In this document: positions 20,431-32,380 of the stretch, piece by piece
How positions within the stretch are numbered: the first letter of the stretch is position 1
Layout of the letters: each line of letters begins with the position of its first letter
Assembly: GCF_000485595.1 (NCBI RefSeq)
Contig: NW_014577303.1
Span: forward strand, 89,945 to 126,155
Length of the DNA stretch: 36,211 nt
From: Priapulus caudatus
Lineage: Eukaryota > Priapulida > Priapulimorpha > Priapulimorphida > Priapulidae
Direction of reading: 5' to 3'
The notes under the pieces: model-generated
What the model was told of the DNA's origin: nothing
The model's database searches: none
What the model saw: only the letters and a program-made list of their open reading frames with translations
Made by a program: the position numbers and the translations under genes

Positions 20431-23400
20431 CCAATCCATCTATTCATCCATCTATCCATCTATCCATCTATCCATCCATCCATCTATCCATCCATCTATC
20501 CATCCATCCATCCATCTATCCATCCATCATGCAATCAATCAATGCATCCATCCATCCATCACTCCCAATCCAGGAGTGATGGGTGATCAGGGTCCATCCA
20601 TGTCATTTGCAGTCCATCAGCTCCCACCATGCCACTTCATCATCCAGTCACCCACATCATCCTATCCATCATTCCATCCATCCATCCATCCAGTCATCCA
20701 TCCTATGCCTCATGCCATCCATCCAATCCATCCATATCCATCCATCCATCCATCCAGTCCATCCACCCATCCCATTCCATCCAATCCATCCATCCATCCA
20801 TCCATCCAATCCATCACTCCATCCATCATCCATCCATCCATCCATTCCATCCATCCATCCATCCATCCATCCATCCATCCATGCCATTCCGATGCCATCC
20901 ATCCATCCATCCATCCATCCATACATCCGATCCATCGCATCCATCCATTTATCCATCCAATCCATCCAGGTTCCATCCATCATCCATCATCCGAATTCAG
21001 TCCATCCAATCCACCATCCATCCATCTATTCCATCCATCCATCCATCGCATCCAGTCATCCATGCCATCCATCCATCCATCATCCATCCCATCTCATCCA
21101 TCCATCCATCCATCCATTCCATTGCCCAATCCATACCATCCATCCATCCATCATCCATCCAATCCATCCATTCCATCCATCCAATTCCATCCGATCCATC
21201 CATTCCATCCCAGTCCATCATTCTATCCATTCATCCATCTATCCATTCATCCATCTATCCTTCCATCCATTCCAATCGCATCTATCCCCATCCATCCATC
21301 CATCCATGCCATCCATCATTCCATCCATCCTATTCCATTCCATCCAATTCCATCCATCCAGTTCCATCCATCCATCCAATCCAGTCATCCATTCCCATCC
21401 ATCCATCCAATCCCACCTTCCATCCATCCATCCATCCATCCATCCATCCATCCATCCAATCCATCCATCCATTTCATCCCATCCATCTCATCCATCCATC
21501 ATCCATCCATCACATCCATCCATCCATCCATCCATCCATCCATCCATCCATCCATCCATCCATCCTCCTCACCCATCAGTCGATCCATCCATCATCCATT
21601 CTATCCATCCATCCATCCATCCACATCATCCATCCATCCATCCATCCATCCATCCATCATCTATCCATCCATCCATCCATCCATCCATCCATTCTATCCA
21701 TTCCATCCATCCATCCATCCCATCCATCCATCCATCACATCCATCCATTCCATCCATCCATCCATCCATCCATCCATCCATCCATCCATCCATCCATCCA
21801 TCGCATTGCCCAATCCATCCATCCATCCATCCCATCGCATCCATCCATCCTTCCATCCACCCGATTCATTGCCATCCAACCATCCATTGCTATCTAATCC
21901 ATCCATCCATCCATCCATCCATCCATCCATCCATCCATCCACCCATCCATCATCCATCTCAATCCAATTTATCCCATTCATCCATCCATCCATCCATCCA
22001 TCCATTCAATCTCCATCCATGTCCATCCAGTCCATCCATCCGATCCATCCATCCATTTCCATCCATCCATCCATCCATCTGATCCATCCATCTATCCATC
22101 CATCCATCCATCATCCATCCATTCCATCCATCCATCCAGCCATCCATCCCATCCATCCATCCATCCATCCATCCTCCATCCATCCCATCCATCCATCCAC
22201 TCCATCCATTCCATGCCATCTCATTCATCCATCCACTCCATCCATCCATCGCATTCATCCATTTCATCTATTGCATCCATCTATCGTGTGATACATCCAA
22301 AGTTCATTTATCCAGTTGCACCCATTCCATCCATCCATCCATCCATCCAGTTCCATCCATCCATTCCATCCATCCATCCATCCAGATCCATCAACATTAA
22401 TGCATGCCCATCTATTTCAGTCCAGGGCGACCCAATCCATCCATCCATCCGATCCATCCAATCCATCGCATCCATGCCATCCATCCATCCATCCATCCAG
22501 TCCCATCCACCATCCATTCCATCCATCCATCGATCCATCCATCTATCCATCCATTCCATCCATTCCATCCATCCAATCCATCCGATCCATCCAGTCCATC
22601 CATCCATCCATCCATCCATCGCATCATCGCATGCTCATCCATCCGAATCCATCCATCCTCCACTCCATTCCATCCATCCATTCCAACCATCCAGTCCATC
22701 CATGCGGCATTCCATCCATTCCATCGCATCCATCCATCCATCCACTCCATCCATCCATCCATCCATCCAATCCATCCATCTATCCATACCATCCATCCAT
22801 CGTTATCCATCCATCCATCCATCACATCCAATCCATCCATCCATCCTCCATCCAGTCCATCCATCCATCATCCATCCATCCATCCATCCAATCCATCCTT
22901 CATCAGCCCATTTCATCCATCCAACCATCCATCTATCTATCCAGACCATCCATCATCCATCCATCCAATCCATTCCATCCATCCTCCGATCCATACCTCT
23001 ATCCATCCATCCATCCATCCATCCATCCATCCATCCATCCATCCACCATTCCATCCATCCATCCATCCATCCACCATCCAATCCATCCAGTCCATCCATC
23101 CATCCATCCATCCGATCCAGTGCCATCATCGCGATGCCATCCGAGTCCACATCTATCCATCCATCATTCATCCAATTCAGGTCTATTCATCCATCTATCT
23201 AGTAGAGTGCCAGTCATTATCCATTTCACCCATCCGTCCCATCCATCCATCCAATCCATCCTTTCCATCCACCCATTCATCCATCCAACCATTCCATCTA
23301 TCTTATCCAATCCATCCATCCATCCATCGCATCCATTCATCCATCCATCCATCCCATCCATCACTCCATCCATTTATCCATTCCATTCCATCCATCCATT

Positions 23401-26400
23401 CCATCTCATCATCCATCCACTTTCATCCCATCCGATCCATCCATCCATCCATCCATCATCCATCCATCCATCCATCCATCCAGATCCATCATCCATTCCA
23501 CTCCCATCCATCTATCCATCCATCCAGTCCATCCATCCATCCCATCCAATGCCATCGCATCCAATCCATCCATCCATCAGTCCATCCATTCCATTCCATC
23601 CAATCCATCATCCATCCACTCCATCCATCCTATCCATCCATCCATCCATCCAATCCAATCCAATCCATCCATCCATCCATCCAATCCACTCCATTCATCC
23701 ATTGCATCTATTTCATCGCATCTTATACTATAACATCCACTTATTTATCCATTCACTCCATGCCGTCCATCCATCCAATCATCATCCATCCATCCACTCC
23801 ATCCATCCCATACATCCATCAATCAACTGCATCCACTCTATTCATTTCCAGCGACCGCCATCATCCATTCCATGCCATCGCATCCATCCATCGCATCCGA
23901 TTCCATCCATCCATGCCATCCATCTCATCCATCCATCCATCTCCATCACAATCCATTCCATCCAGTCCATTCTATCCATCCATCCATCCATCCATCCATC
24001 CATCCATCCCATCCACTCCATCCATCCACTCCATCCATCCTTCCATCGCCATCCATCCATCCATCATCCCATCCATCCATCATGCCATCCATCATCCATC
24101 CATCCAACCGAATCCATCCATCCATCCATCTTTTCCATTTCATCCATCCATCCATCCGATCCATCCATCCATCCATTCCATCCATGCCATCCATCTGTCT
24201 ACTCATCCATCCATCTATCCAATCCATCCTCATCCATCCATCCATCCATTACGCCTCCATCCATCCATCCCATCCACCTCGCTATCCATTCCATCCATTC
24301 CATCCATCCATCCTTCCATCCACCCATTTCATCCATCCAACACGCCATCCATCAATCTATCCATCCATCCATCCATCCATCCATCCATCCATTCCACTCC
24401 ATTCCATCCGATCCATTCATCCATCCACTCCATCTCATCCATCCGATCCATATCCACTTCCATCCATCCTCCATCCATCCATCATCCATCCATCCACTCC
24501 ATCTAGTCCATCCATCCACTCCATCCATCCATTCACTCGCATCCATCCTCCATCCATCCATCCATCCACTCCATCCATCCAGTCCATCATCTTTATATCC
24601 TTCCATTTGCAATCCATGCCATCCATCCATCCATCCATCCATCCTACCCTATCCATCCATCATCCATCCATTTTCATCACATCCATCCATCCATCATCCG
24701 ATCGCATCCATCCATCCATCCATCCATTCCCATCCATACCATCCATCCAATCCATCCATCCATCCATTCCATCTTATCTATCTATCCACTCCACTCCATC
24801 CATCCATACCATCCATCATCCATTCCAGTCCATCTCATTCCATTCCATCCATCCATCCACTCATCCATCCATGCATCCATATCCATTCCTCTCCATCACC
24901 CATTCATACCATCCAACAATCCAGTCTAATCTAGGTGGGGCGTGATTCATCATCCATCCATCCAGTCCATCTCATCCACCACATTCCCGTCCATCGATCC
25001 GGAATCCATTGTTCCATCCATCCTATCCAATACACCATCCATCCATCCATCTCATCCTGCCATCCATTCGCAGTCCATCCATCCATCCATCCATCCATCC
25101 CTCCATCATCCATTCATCCCATCCATCCAATCCAGTTCCATCCATCCAATCCATCCGATCCACTCCATCCAGCCATCCATCCATCCATCATCCATTCCAT
25201 CGCATCCATCCATCCATCCATCCATCCATCATTCCATCCATCCATCTCCATCCATTCCATCCTATCCATCCAATTGCCATCCATTCATCCATTCGATCTA
25301 TTTCATCGTAATTCAGTCATCTATCTAGTACATGCCATTTCATGTTATCCATCCACCCATCGTCCAATCCATCCAGTCCATCGCATCCCATCCTATCCTC
25401 CATCAAGTCCATGCCATCCATCCTATTCGATCAGGCGAAAATCCGATCCATCCATCCATTGCCATCCATCCATCCATACCATCAATCCATCCATCCATCT
25501 ATCCATCCATCCATCACCATCCATGCATCCATCCAGCCATGCCATCCATCCATCCATTCAATCCCATCCATTCCATCCATCCATCCATCCATCCATGGCC
25601 ATCCACCATCCATCCATCCATCCATCCACTCCGGGTCCATCATCTATTCAATTTCTATGTCATCCATCATCTATCACATCCATTCATTTATCGTCGCAAT
25701 CCAAGCATTCCTTTCCATCCATCCATATCCATCCACTCCATCCATCAATCAATGCATCCATTCTATTCAGTCCAGCGAACCCATCCATCCATCCCATCCA
25801 TCCATCCATCCATCCATCATCCAATCCATCACTCATCATCATCCATCAATCCATCCATCCATCCATCCAATCCATCCATCCATCATCCATCCATCCATCA
25901 TCGCATCGCATTCCATCCATCGAGTCCATCCATCTCCCATCCATCCATCCATTCCAGTTCCACCACATCCATCCATCATCCAGGTCCATCCATTCATCCA
26001 TCAGTCCGTCGCATCATTCCATCCATCCATTCATCCATCCATCCATCATCCATCCAGATCGTATCTATCTATCCATCATCCATCATCCATCCTATCCGAT
26101 CCATCCATCTCTATCCATCCATTCCATCCATCATCCATCCATCCATCCATCCATCCAATCCATCCATCCATCCATCCATCCATGCCAGTCCATCCTTCCA
26201 TCACCCGATTCATCCATCCAAACCATCCATCTATCTATCCATCCATCCATCCATCATTCTCCATCCATCCCTCCATCCTCCATCCATCCCATGGCGCAGT
26301 CCATTTCCACATTCCATCCATCCATCCATTCCAGTCCATCCATCCATCCATCCATCCATCATCGATCCATCCATCCAGTCCATGCCATCCATTCCATTCC

Positions 26401-26782
26401 ATTCCATCCATCCCTCCATCCATCCCATCCATCTTATCATCCATCATCCATCCATCCATCCGATCCATTCCATCCATCATCCATTCCAGTCCATCATCCA
26501 TCTCCATTCCTATCCATCCACCCATCTATCCATCCATCGCATTCATCCAAATCATCCATCCATCCATCCTCTATCCATCCATCGCATCCATCCATCATCC
26601 ATCCATGCCATCCATCCTCCATCCATCCATCCATCCATCCATCCATACCAATCCATCCATCCATTCATCCATCCATTTATCCATCTATCCATCCATCCAT
26701 CCATCCATCTATCCATTCATCCATTTATCCATCTATCCATCCATCCATCCATCCATCTATCCATTCATCCATCCATCCATCC
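20431..26782. repeat. (CATC)n tetranucleotide satellite, about 6.35 kb
   Basis: Nearly the whole stretch is made of CATC (ATCC; GGAT on the other strand) units. The interior is decorated with five-base variants (CCATT, CCAAT, CCAGT, CCACT) and three-base units (CATCAT) that change the phase. Non-repeat islands include 22286-22322, 22386-22431, 23190-23222, 23705-23735, 24915-24945 and 25295-25345. The left edge is rich in CATCTATC variants. The right edge has a 48-bp higher-order unit repeated about twice. All three plus frames encode Pro-Ser-Ile-His repeats, giving frames of up to 872 codons; minus frames encode Gly-Trp-Met-Asp repeats and are much shorter. These are consequences of the repeat, not genes: no start context, domain or codon constraint is seen. 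Confidence 0.97.
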
Positions 26783-26794
26783 ACACACACACAC
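26783..26794. repeat. Short (CA)6 tract at the satellite border
   Basis: A CA run (CACACACACACACC) joins the last CATC units to unique sequence. It is the visible right boundary of the satellite. Confidence 0.8.
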
Positions 26795-29700
26795 CCATAA
26801 ATATGTTCGGATCACGATAACGCATGAGCACACCCACACATATCCTCATGTATTTACGTACTTACCGCGTATATCCCACGTATCTATCACAATATATATT
26901 TTTCAGCATTGTAATATTGACCCAACTTTTGACTGTATAAATCAACTCAACGTATTCTTTTAATAATAGGTAAAAGAAAACATTCTTTAGTCAGACTGTT
27001 CCCAGCATTTGCCATCTATACCCATTATATAACTGTCGCAAAGTCAGACAGCTACGCTAGAGAGTCGATATACGATTGACTCTAGACGAGACGGTTATTT
27101 CCCACGTGTCTTCGCCTCTCAAATTTCGCGACACACTTTCATTTTCAAGACTGGAAGTCTGTGAGAGGAAGAGGGGTCGCCACCCTTGAAGCAGACAACT
27201 CGACCCCCCGAGTACACTCGTTGTATTAGGTCGACTAACCCGCTGAGGCTCTGCTATTATCGCCATCTTTGTAGACTAATATTACATTCCACGCACCGTA
27301 TAGACGGATTAACTTGACAACGTCGAGAGTTCCAAGCGTTCATGTCTAGCGATTAAAAAAGGCGGAATGTTACGCGATTAAAGGATCAACGCCAACGTCA
27401 GTGTACAGTTGATGATATGTCCATGGCGATTTTCCGCAGCGACTCTAACCTCTGGACATGCAATTACTCAAACAGCAGATTAATAGAAATGGCTTGCGTT
27501 TTTACCGAAAGTCAGTAATATAATAATGTGCAGCTCAAACAGAAAATGTGTTTTCGCAATTATAATGGTGCCCGTTGAAATATTGTTATTCCTGAATTAG
27601 CGCGACAATTAATGTCAGCACAACCCAAATTATAAAAAAGATAATGCTAAACTACTGGAAGTTAATGAAAGAAAATTACGTCACATGTTTGACATGTTCA
27701 CTTTCAGCATGTAGTCATCGGTTTTCTACACAAAGAGATTGTCCGTGAATAAGTACGCCCACTCATGCGCACTCGCAGCGTACGCGCCACACATAGTGTC
27801 GCAGTTAACGGGCTATCTCCTCTCACTCCTCTATCGGCTGTGCAAAAGATCGCACGTTTATCGCACGACTATAGAGTTCAGTTATTTCGATACTTACCCG
27901 AGATTTGAGTCTTCCTAATCTCTCATCATAAATTTGCTGAAATATTCGTTGCATAATCCCTCGTCTAAGGTTAGTTTGCTCGTCAGCTGCAGCGAATTCT
28001 TTTACTAGATTATGTACGTGGTGTGTTGAGAGCAGCTGCGTCACTGAGCTATACCATGAACGCATACGAGTATATGCGCGGCGTAAATGTTCTGCGCGCG
28101 TGAAACAAATGCATTAATATTCTACGGGTTACGACACAGAGACGGAACGAAGCGATTCCGAATCAAAAATGAGATGGCTAACCAAGCGTATCTGGCCGAT
28201 TTTCTTCTAAAAACGATGCTCATTGTTCTGCACATATGTGTCCTAACGCTAAAGGGCTTCGACCTATAATCTTGTGCTCGACCAAATCGTACGAAGCAGA
28301 CTAGCATTACTTGTATTTATATTACATCACGATACATCACAACAGCCGATGGAACGCACAATTCTACACTGTTGGATCGATAGCATCATGCATGAAATAT
28401 AAATGCTCTGTAGTTATAGGGTTATATGAGCTATACTAGCCTCTAACACAGTTCAATACTATTGCAGCTTAGTGGTCAAGGTTTCCTCGCCGATGACACG
28501 GCCCACCTGGACGTGTAGGGCTCGGTATATACTTGACAGTAAGACGCAGGTCACTTGAATTGATTTCTATTCATATAACTACTGAATATAAATTATCACC
28601 GTGACGACGGTATCACGAAACGGATAGAAAAGTAACATAGATTGATCCAGTCGTAGTTAGTTGCTGTCTAGTCTAGTGTACGGATGCCGCAAATTATTGC
28701 ATCTGTTCACGTGTAGGCATTGCGAGGTATGTGGGCCGGAACGCCGACGAGCGATTTGATTAAACTGCAAACGACATTATTGAGCAATGCCGCCGCAGTA
28801 GGAATGCAATCAGTGTCATAGCATTCAATGTGGGCCCTCCACTTGATACCTAGGCAATCACGCCCTTTCCATTCTTGTGGGAGAATGTGAAATCTCAATC
28901 AGCCACATAGTGCTGGCATGTGTGGCAATTTGCGGTGATATATCGAGTGCTGTTTCGCGAACAACGCGAAGTACAAACATCACTTAACTGCGTGTTCATG
29001 AAAACTCTTCCACCTCCTCCCATCGAGCGATGTCTCGTGTCGTGTGATGCAAACCATACTTGTATCTTTGCATCTTCTGTAGGCGATAAATTTCAGCGAT
29101 GAATGTATGAAAATCCACATTATCGCAGCAACGAACACCAACTAAAGTCCTATAATGCGGTCGACGCGGTCCGGTCTTGTTTTGCGTGAACGTTGTCCAT
29201 CGACTATAGAATGTATTACTGTGCCACTTGTTTGTTCTGTGCGGGCATCCGAATCGTTGCTATCCATAAAATTCTACTCGACGGGAATTCGTACATTACA
29301 CGGGAGGCTCTCCTAGCTAGAGGTACCATGATCTTAATAAATAATTGTTCGTTCACCAAAAGTTCTCTGATCGATAGAATATATATATATATATACAATT
29401 AAAGGTGAGGTTGAACGCTTTTCACACGGTCGTGTGCAGCGTAGAGCTGAGCAGCCGTGCTGGCGAGGTGACCTAACTATCGAGTTAGCCCTGAACTTAA
29501 TAAATCTGTTAGCTCTTACGAAAATTGTTAGTATAATGGGAGCGAGTAATCCAGGTCACTCACTCCTTAGACGTCTTAGGCTCCTTAGGTCACTCACTCA
29601 CTCCTTAAACCCTCGTTTACACAAAACGGCCTCGTAACACAAAACGGGCTGAACAAGAGTCCCTTACGTCTTCATAGGAGACAAGGCAACAGCCACAAAA

Positions 29701-29853
29701 GCTGTAGAACTTTTAATATGTGTGGCAGCTATCACCACTTCTAGCTGCCAGGCGAGGAGAGTGACAGCGTGAAAGGCGACATTGTTGGTTATATATTGGT
29801 TAGGTTGTATATACACACAAAAAAGTATACGGCAGCGCGACTGATAGAAGTAA
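26795..29853. other. No gene recognised
   Basis: Frames are all under 85 codons and unrecognised. Local repeats are minor: GGTCACTCACTCCTTA-type sequence is duplicated near 29553-29610, ACACAAAACGG occurs twice at about 29620-29646, and a (TA)8 run lies at about 29379-29395. Small complementary stems (GGGGTCG / CGACCCC near 27173-27207) are within chance. Confidence 0.4.
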
Positions 29854-29900
29854 TATCAAGAGCATATAAAGGTTAGGTCCTTCTTTATATGCTCTTGGTA
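29854..29900. repeat. Foldback element B: 18-bp stem hairpin
   Basis: TATCAAGAGCATATAAAG (29854-29871) pairs with CTTTATATGCTCTTGGTA (29883-29900), with one mismatch and an 11-base loop. The outer ten bases, TATCAAGAGC, equal those of the element at 15890. It is likely a minimal member of the same foldback group. Confidence 0.8.
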
Positions 29901-31360
29901 ATATCAAAATACAATAATGTGAAAAAGTCATTTCCGATGTTGTAATATACAATCAGCATGCTAACAGGGTTGAAATGCGAGCAGCTAATTAAATGAACAT
30001 AATCCTATGATACGTGAGAAGAATGTTCTCTCAAGCGAAAATGCTTAACTTGGAAAGACGAAAACTAATTAAGAGTAGACAAAGAATTCATAGATTGTTA
30101 ATCACAAGAAAATATAATAGAATAACCGCGTAGAGAACCTTGTATTTAGAACAAAAATATACCAGCGTTTTCACTCAAACGAAGGGCAGGAAATGAATTA
30201 TTTGTACCCAATCATTAAGTTAGTATCAATAGTCATGAAACAGTTATTAGCAATTAATCGAGATTAGTTTAATACATCAATATAGATAAGTATAGATAAA
30301 CGTATGACGGCACTAAATCACGATAAAAATCACTTTTGATAATATATGTTTTTGCCCATTGTTATTATAATACATAATAGTTTAGTCAGTTATCATATCA
30401 AACGAAATTATTATTATGGCTGATAAAAACATTTATCACTAAGTAAAAATACATAAAACTGTATATTAACAATAATTTAATATTTTAATAACTTAATTAT
30501 TATTTAGCCATTTAATATAATCTTATGTAGAGCGGCATTTCCGTGTCGCACATTTATCTATATTATCGTTCAAGGTTACCCTGATTGGGGTTCATTAGGC
30601 TTCAGAGTAAATGTTTTAGAGAAATATCATTTAAGTCACGATACAACCATTTTTGAACTACCGAGTCCGGCGAGTCGATATAATACGTCGGACATAGAAA
30701 CAAGATTAAGCTCATTAATGCACGGTTACGCATGCAGCTGTTTAGTTTCTTATCGAGCTATATTCCCTATATGTTGGTTTCAGACAGACGCCGTTTTATA
30801 AACTCAATACCTATACGTAATGACCACCGAGCGAGATTTACTACGTAACGTAGTATAACGATTTAGTAATGGCTGTGTTTAGAACAGATAAAATGCGTTG
30901 AATAAATTCCAATCAGGTAGTGAATAAGTCAACGACCGCTGATATACAACCAAATTGAAACGATCATTAGTCGGCGTCTTGCATGAAGTAAGCCAGAGCT
31001 GTAGAAATCCAGAAACAAGGTAGCACGCGAAATAACTATTAACGTATACGTGATGATGTATGAATATTGATACATTATGATGATATATGATACGTTATGA
31101 TAGATGATGTATTAACGTCGACGCAGATTCTTGGAATGCGTTATCGTTTGCATGTAAATTTACGCCGATTTCTCCCTGATCCATGTGGAGCTAAATGAGA
31201 ATGCGGCGAACAAACGTCAGGAAAACCGTGTGACATGACCTTGCCGTTAATTGACTGTATAAGCGATGCGTTAGCATTTTAGAAGATATGCATTATGGGA
31301 TGATAATTCTCACTGTGTCTCTCGAGGATGATGAGTTTGACCATTGAGCAACCCCTACCA
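29901..31360. other. AT-rich non-coding sequence, no gene recognised
   Basis: No frame reaches 60 codons over most of this stretch, in line with its AT richness. A loose internal repeat of GATACATTATGAT / GATACGTTATGAT occurs at about 31068-31105. Nothing else is recognisable. Confidence 0.45.
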
Positions 31361-31465
31361 TGACGATGATGTTGACGACGACGACAACGGCGACGATAAC
31401 GACGATGACGACGACAACGACGATGATGATGATGATGACGACGACGACGATGATGATGATGATAA
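31361..31465. repeat. (GAT/GAC)n trinucleotide repeat
   Basis: The repeat alternates GAT and GAC triplets with a few AAC/GGC variants. A 115-codon plus frame across it encodes an aspartate run; the minus frame encodes an isoleucine/valine run. The flanking codons resemble no known acidic protein, so I read it as a microsatellite. GATGATGATAGTGATAATGATG continues the pattern weakly at 31482-31504. Confidence 0.85.
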
Positions 31466-31820
31466 TGGTGAGGTTGCTATACTGATGATGATAGTGATAA
31501 TGATGCATGGCGCATATACTCGTCGACTGAGCGATGTAGTGACTGAAATAGACAGGCAAACGAGAATATTCTCTTACTGCAAACGTGACAACGTGAGGTC
31601 TGAGCCAAATATTTGTCAATTTTGTCACTGCGAGTTTTACCGTTATTCACTTGTCTTTTTGATTTACGGACTTGCGATGAAATCGTTTTGAGTGGCTGTT
31701 TTTACACCAATTTCACAATTATCTTCAAGCGCATTCGTGTTGTAAACGCCGCCGCGGCGCTTTTTCCCATTCGGCAAATATAGTTTCGTTCGTTGTTGTT
31801 TTTAGTACGTTACTTTTATC
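31466..31820. other. No gene recognised
   Basis: The tail of the aspartate-run frame ends at 31691 without a recognisable domain. Nothing else is visible before the palindrome at 31821. Confidence 0.4.
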
Positions 31821-31857
31821 AGAAGTAGATAATAGGGAATCCCTATTATCTACTTCT
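31821..31857. repeat. Foldback element C: 37-bp palindrome
   Basis: The 18-base arms 31821-31838 and 31840-31857 are perfect reverse complements around a single A. The arm reads AGAAGTAGATAATAGGGA and is preceded by TATC, giving TATCAGAAG at the outer end. It matches the arms of the element at 32281 except for one base (AGAAG against AGGAG). It carries one copy of the nonamer GATAATAGG per strand. Confidence 0.9.
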
Positions 31858-32213
31858 GCTTTTATGCTTTACCGGCACATTACGCAACAAAGGCTATTAT
31901 TTAATTTTCTCGGCGGTTCGGGAATATACCATTGCCGTCAGCGTGTGTTGTGATAAGACGCGAATGTTCTACTCTAATGCATAGCTGTGAGGGGCCGACT
32001 AGGAAAAAAACGTACTTTTGCAATTTCTTTGTATATATCCCGTGTTGAAATCATGGGACTTCCATGTGTGATGCCTCCTAGTGCATCGGCTGTCTTTGAA
32101 ATTAAAAGTCAACGGTGAAATTACACGCCGATGTGCCATAAAACGATGCAAAATAGTCAAGTATAATTAAAGGCGTTCATTATATTAGATTCGTATGCAT
32201 TCTTTCATACATT

Positions 32214-32280
32214 CACACACACACACACACACACACACGCACGCACGCACACACACACACATACATACATACATACATAC
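32214..32280. repeat. (CA)n-(CATA)n compound microsatellite
   Basis: A CA run with three GCAC interruptions passes into five to six CATA units, then directly into the TA-rich left arm of the foldback element at 32281. Confidence 0.92.
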
Positions 32281-32380
32281 ATATATATCAGGAGTAGATA
32301 ATAGGGATTATAGGGATAATAGGGATTATAGGAATAATAGGGATTATAGGGATTCCTTATTATCTACTCCTGATATATAT
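32281..32380. repeat. Foldback element D: 23-bp arms with expanded nonamer loop
   Basis: The arms 32281-32303 and 32358-32380 are perfect 23-bp reverse complements (ATATATATCAGGAGTAGATA at the outer end). From 32297 to 32350 there are six consecutive 9-bp units of the form GATWATAGG, one of them starting with A; the first overlaps the arm. Element C at 31821 has the same arm but only one unit, so D looks like a loop-expanded derivative. An 82-codon frame across this stretch encodes (DYRDNR)n and is an artefact of the nonamers. Confidence 0.9.

Noticed and set aside
20669-26525. Gly-Trp-Met-Asp repeat frames on the minus strand
   Set aside because: They are the reverse strand of the same satellite, short and mutually overlapping.
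20431-26794. CRISPR array
   Set aside because: There are no constant repeats with unique spacers and no cas genes; the period is four bases and the sequence context is eukaryotic.
20396-26963. Giant Pro-Ser-Ile-His repeat proteins (frames of 872, 700, 631, 621, 543 and other codons)
   Set aside because: All three plus frames are open at once, and frames end and restart wherever phase breaks occur. The repeat codons cannot reach a stop by one substitution. No signal, domain or start context supports translation.
31344-31691. Acidic poly-aspartate protein
   Set aside because: The aspartate run is a GAT/GAC microsatellite, both strands are open across it, and the flanks match nothing known.
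32297-32350. Resemblance of TAGGGATAATAGGGATTAT to the I-SceI homing endonuclease site
   Set aside because: The match is partial and explained by the GATWATAGG nonamer repeat. There is no homing endonuclease gene or intron context.
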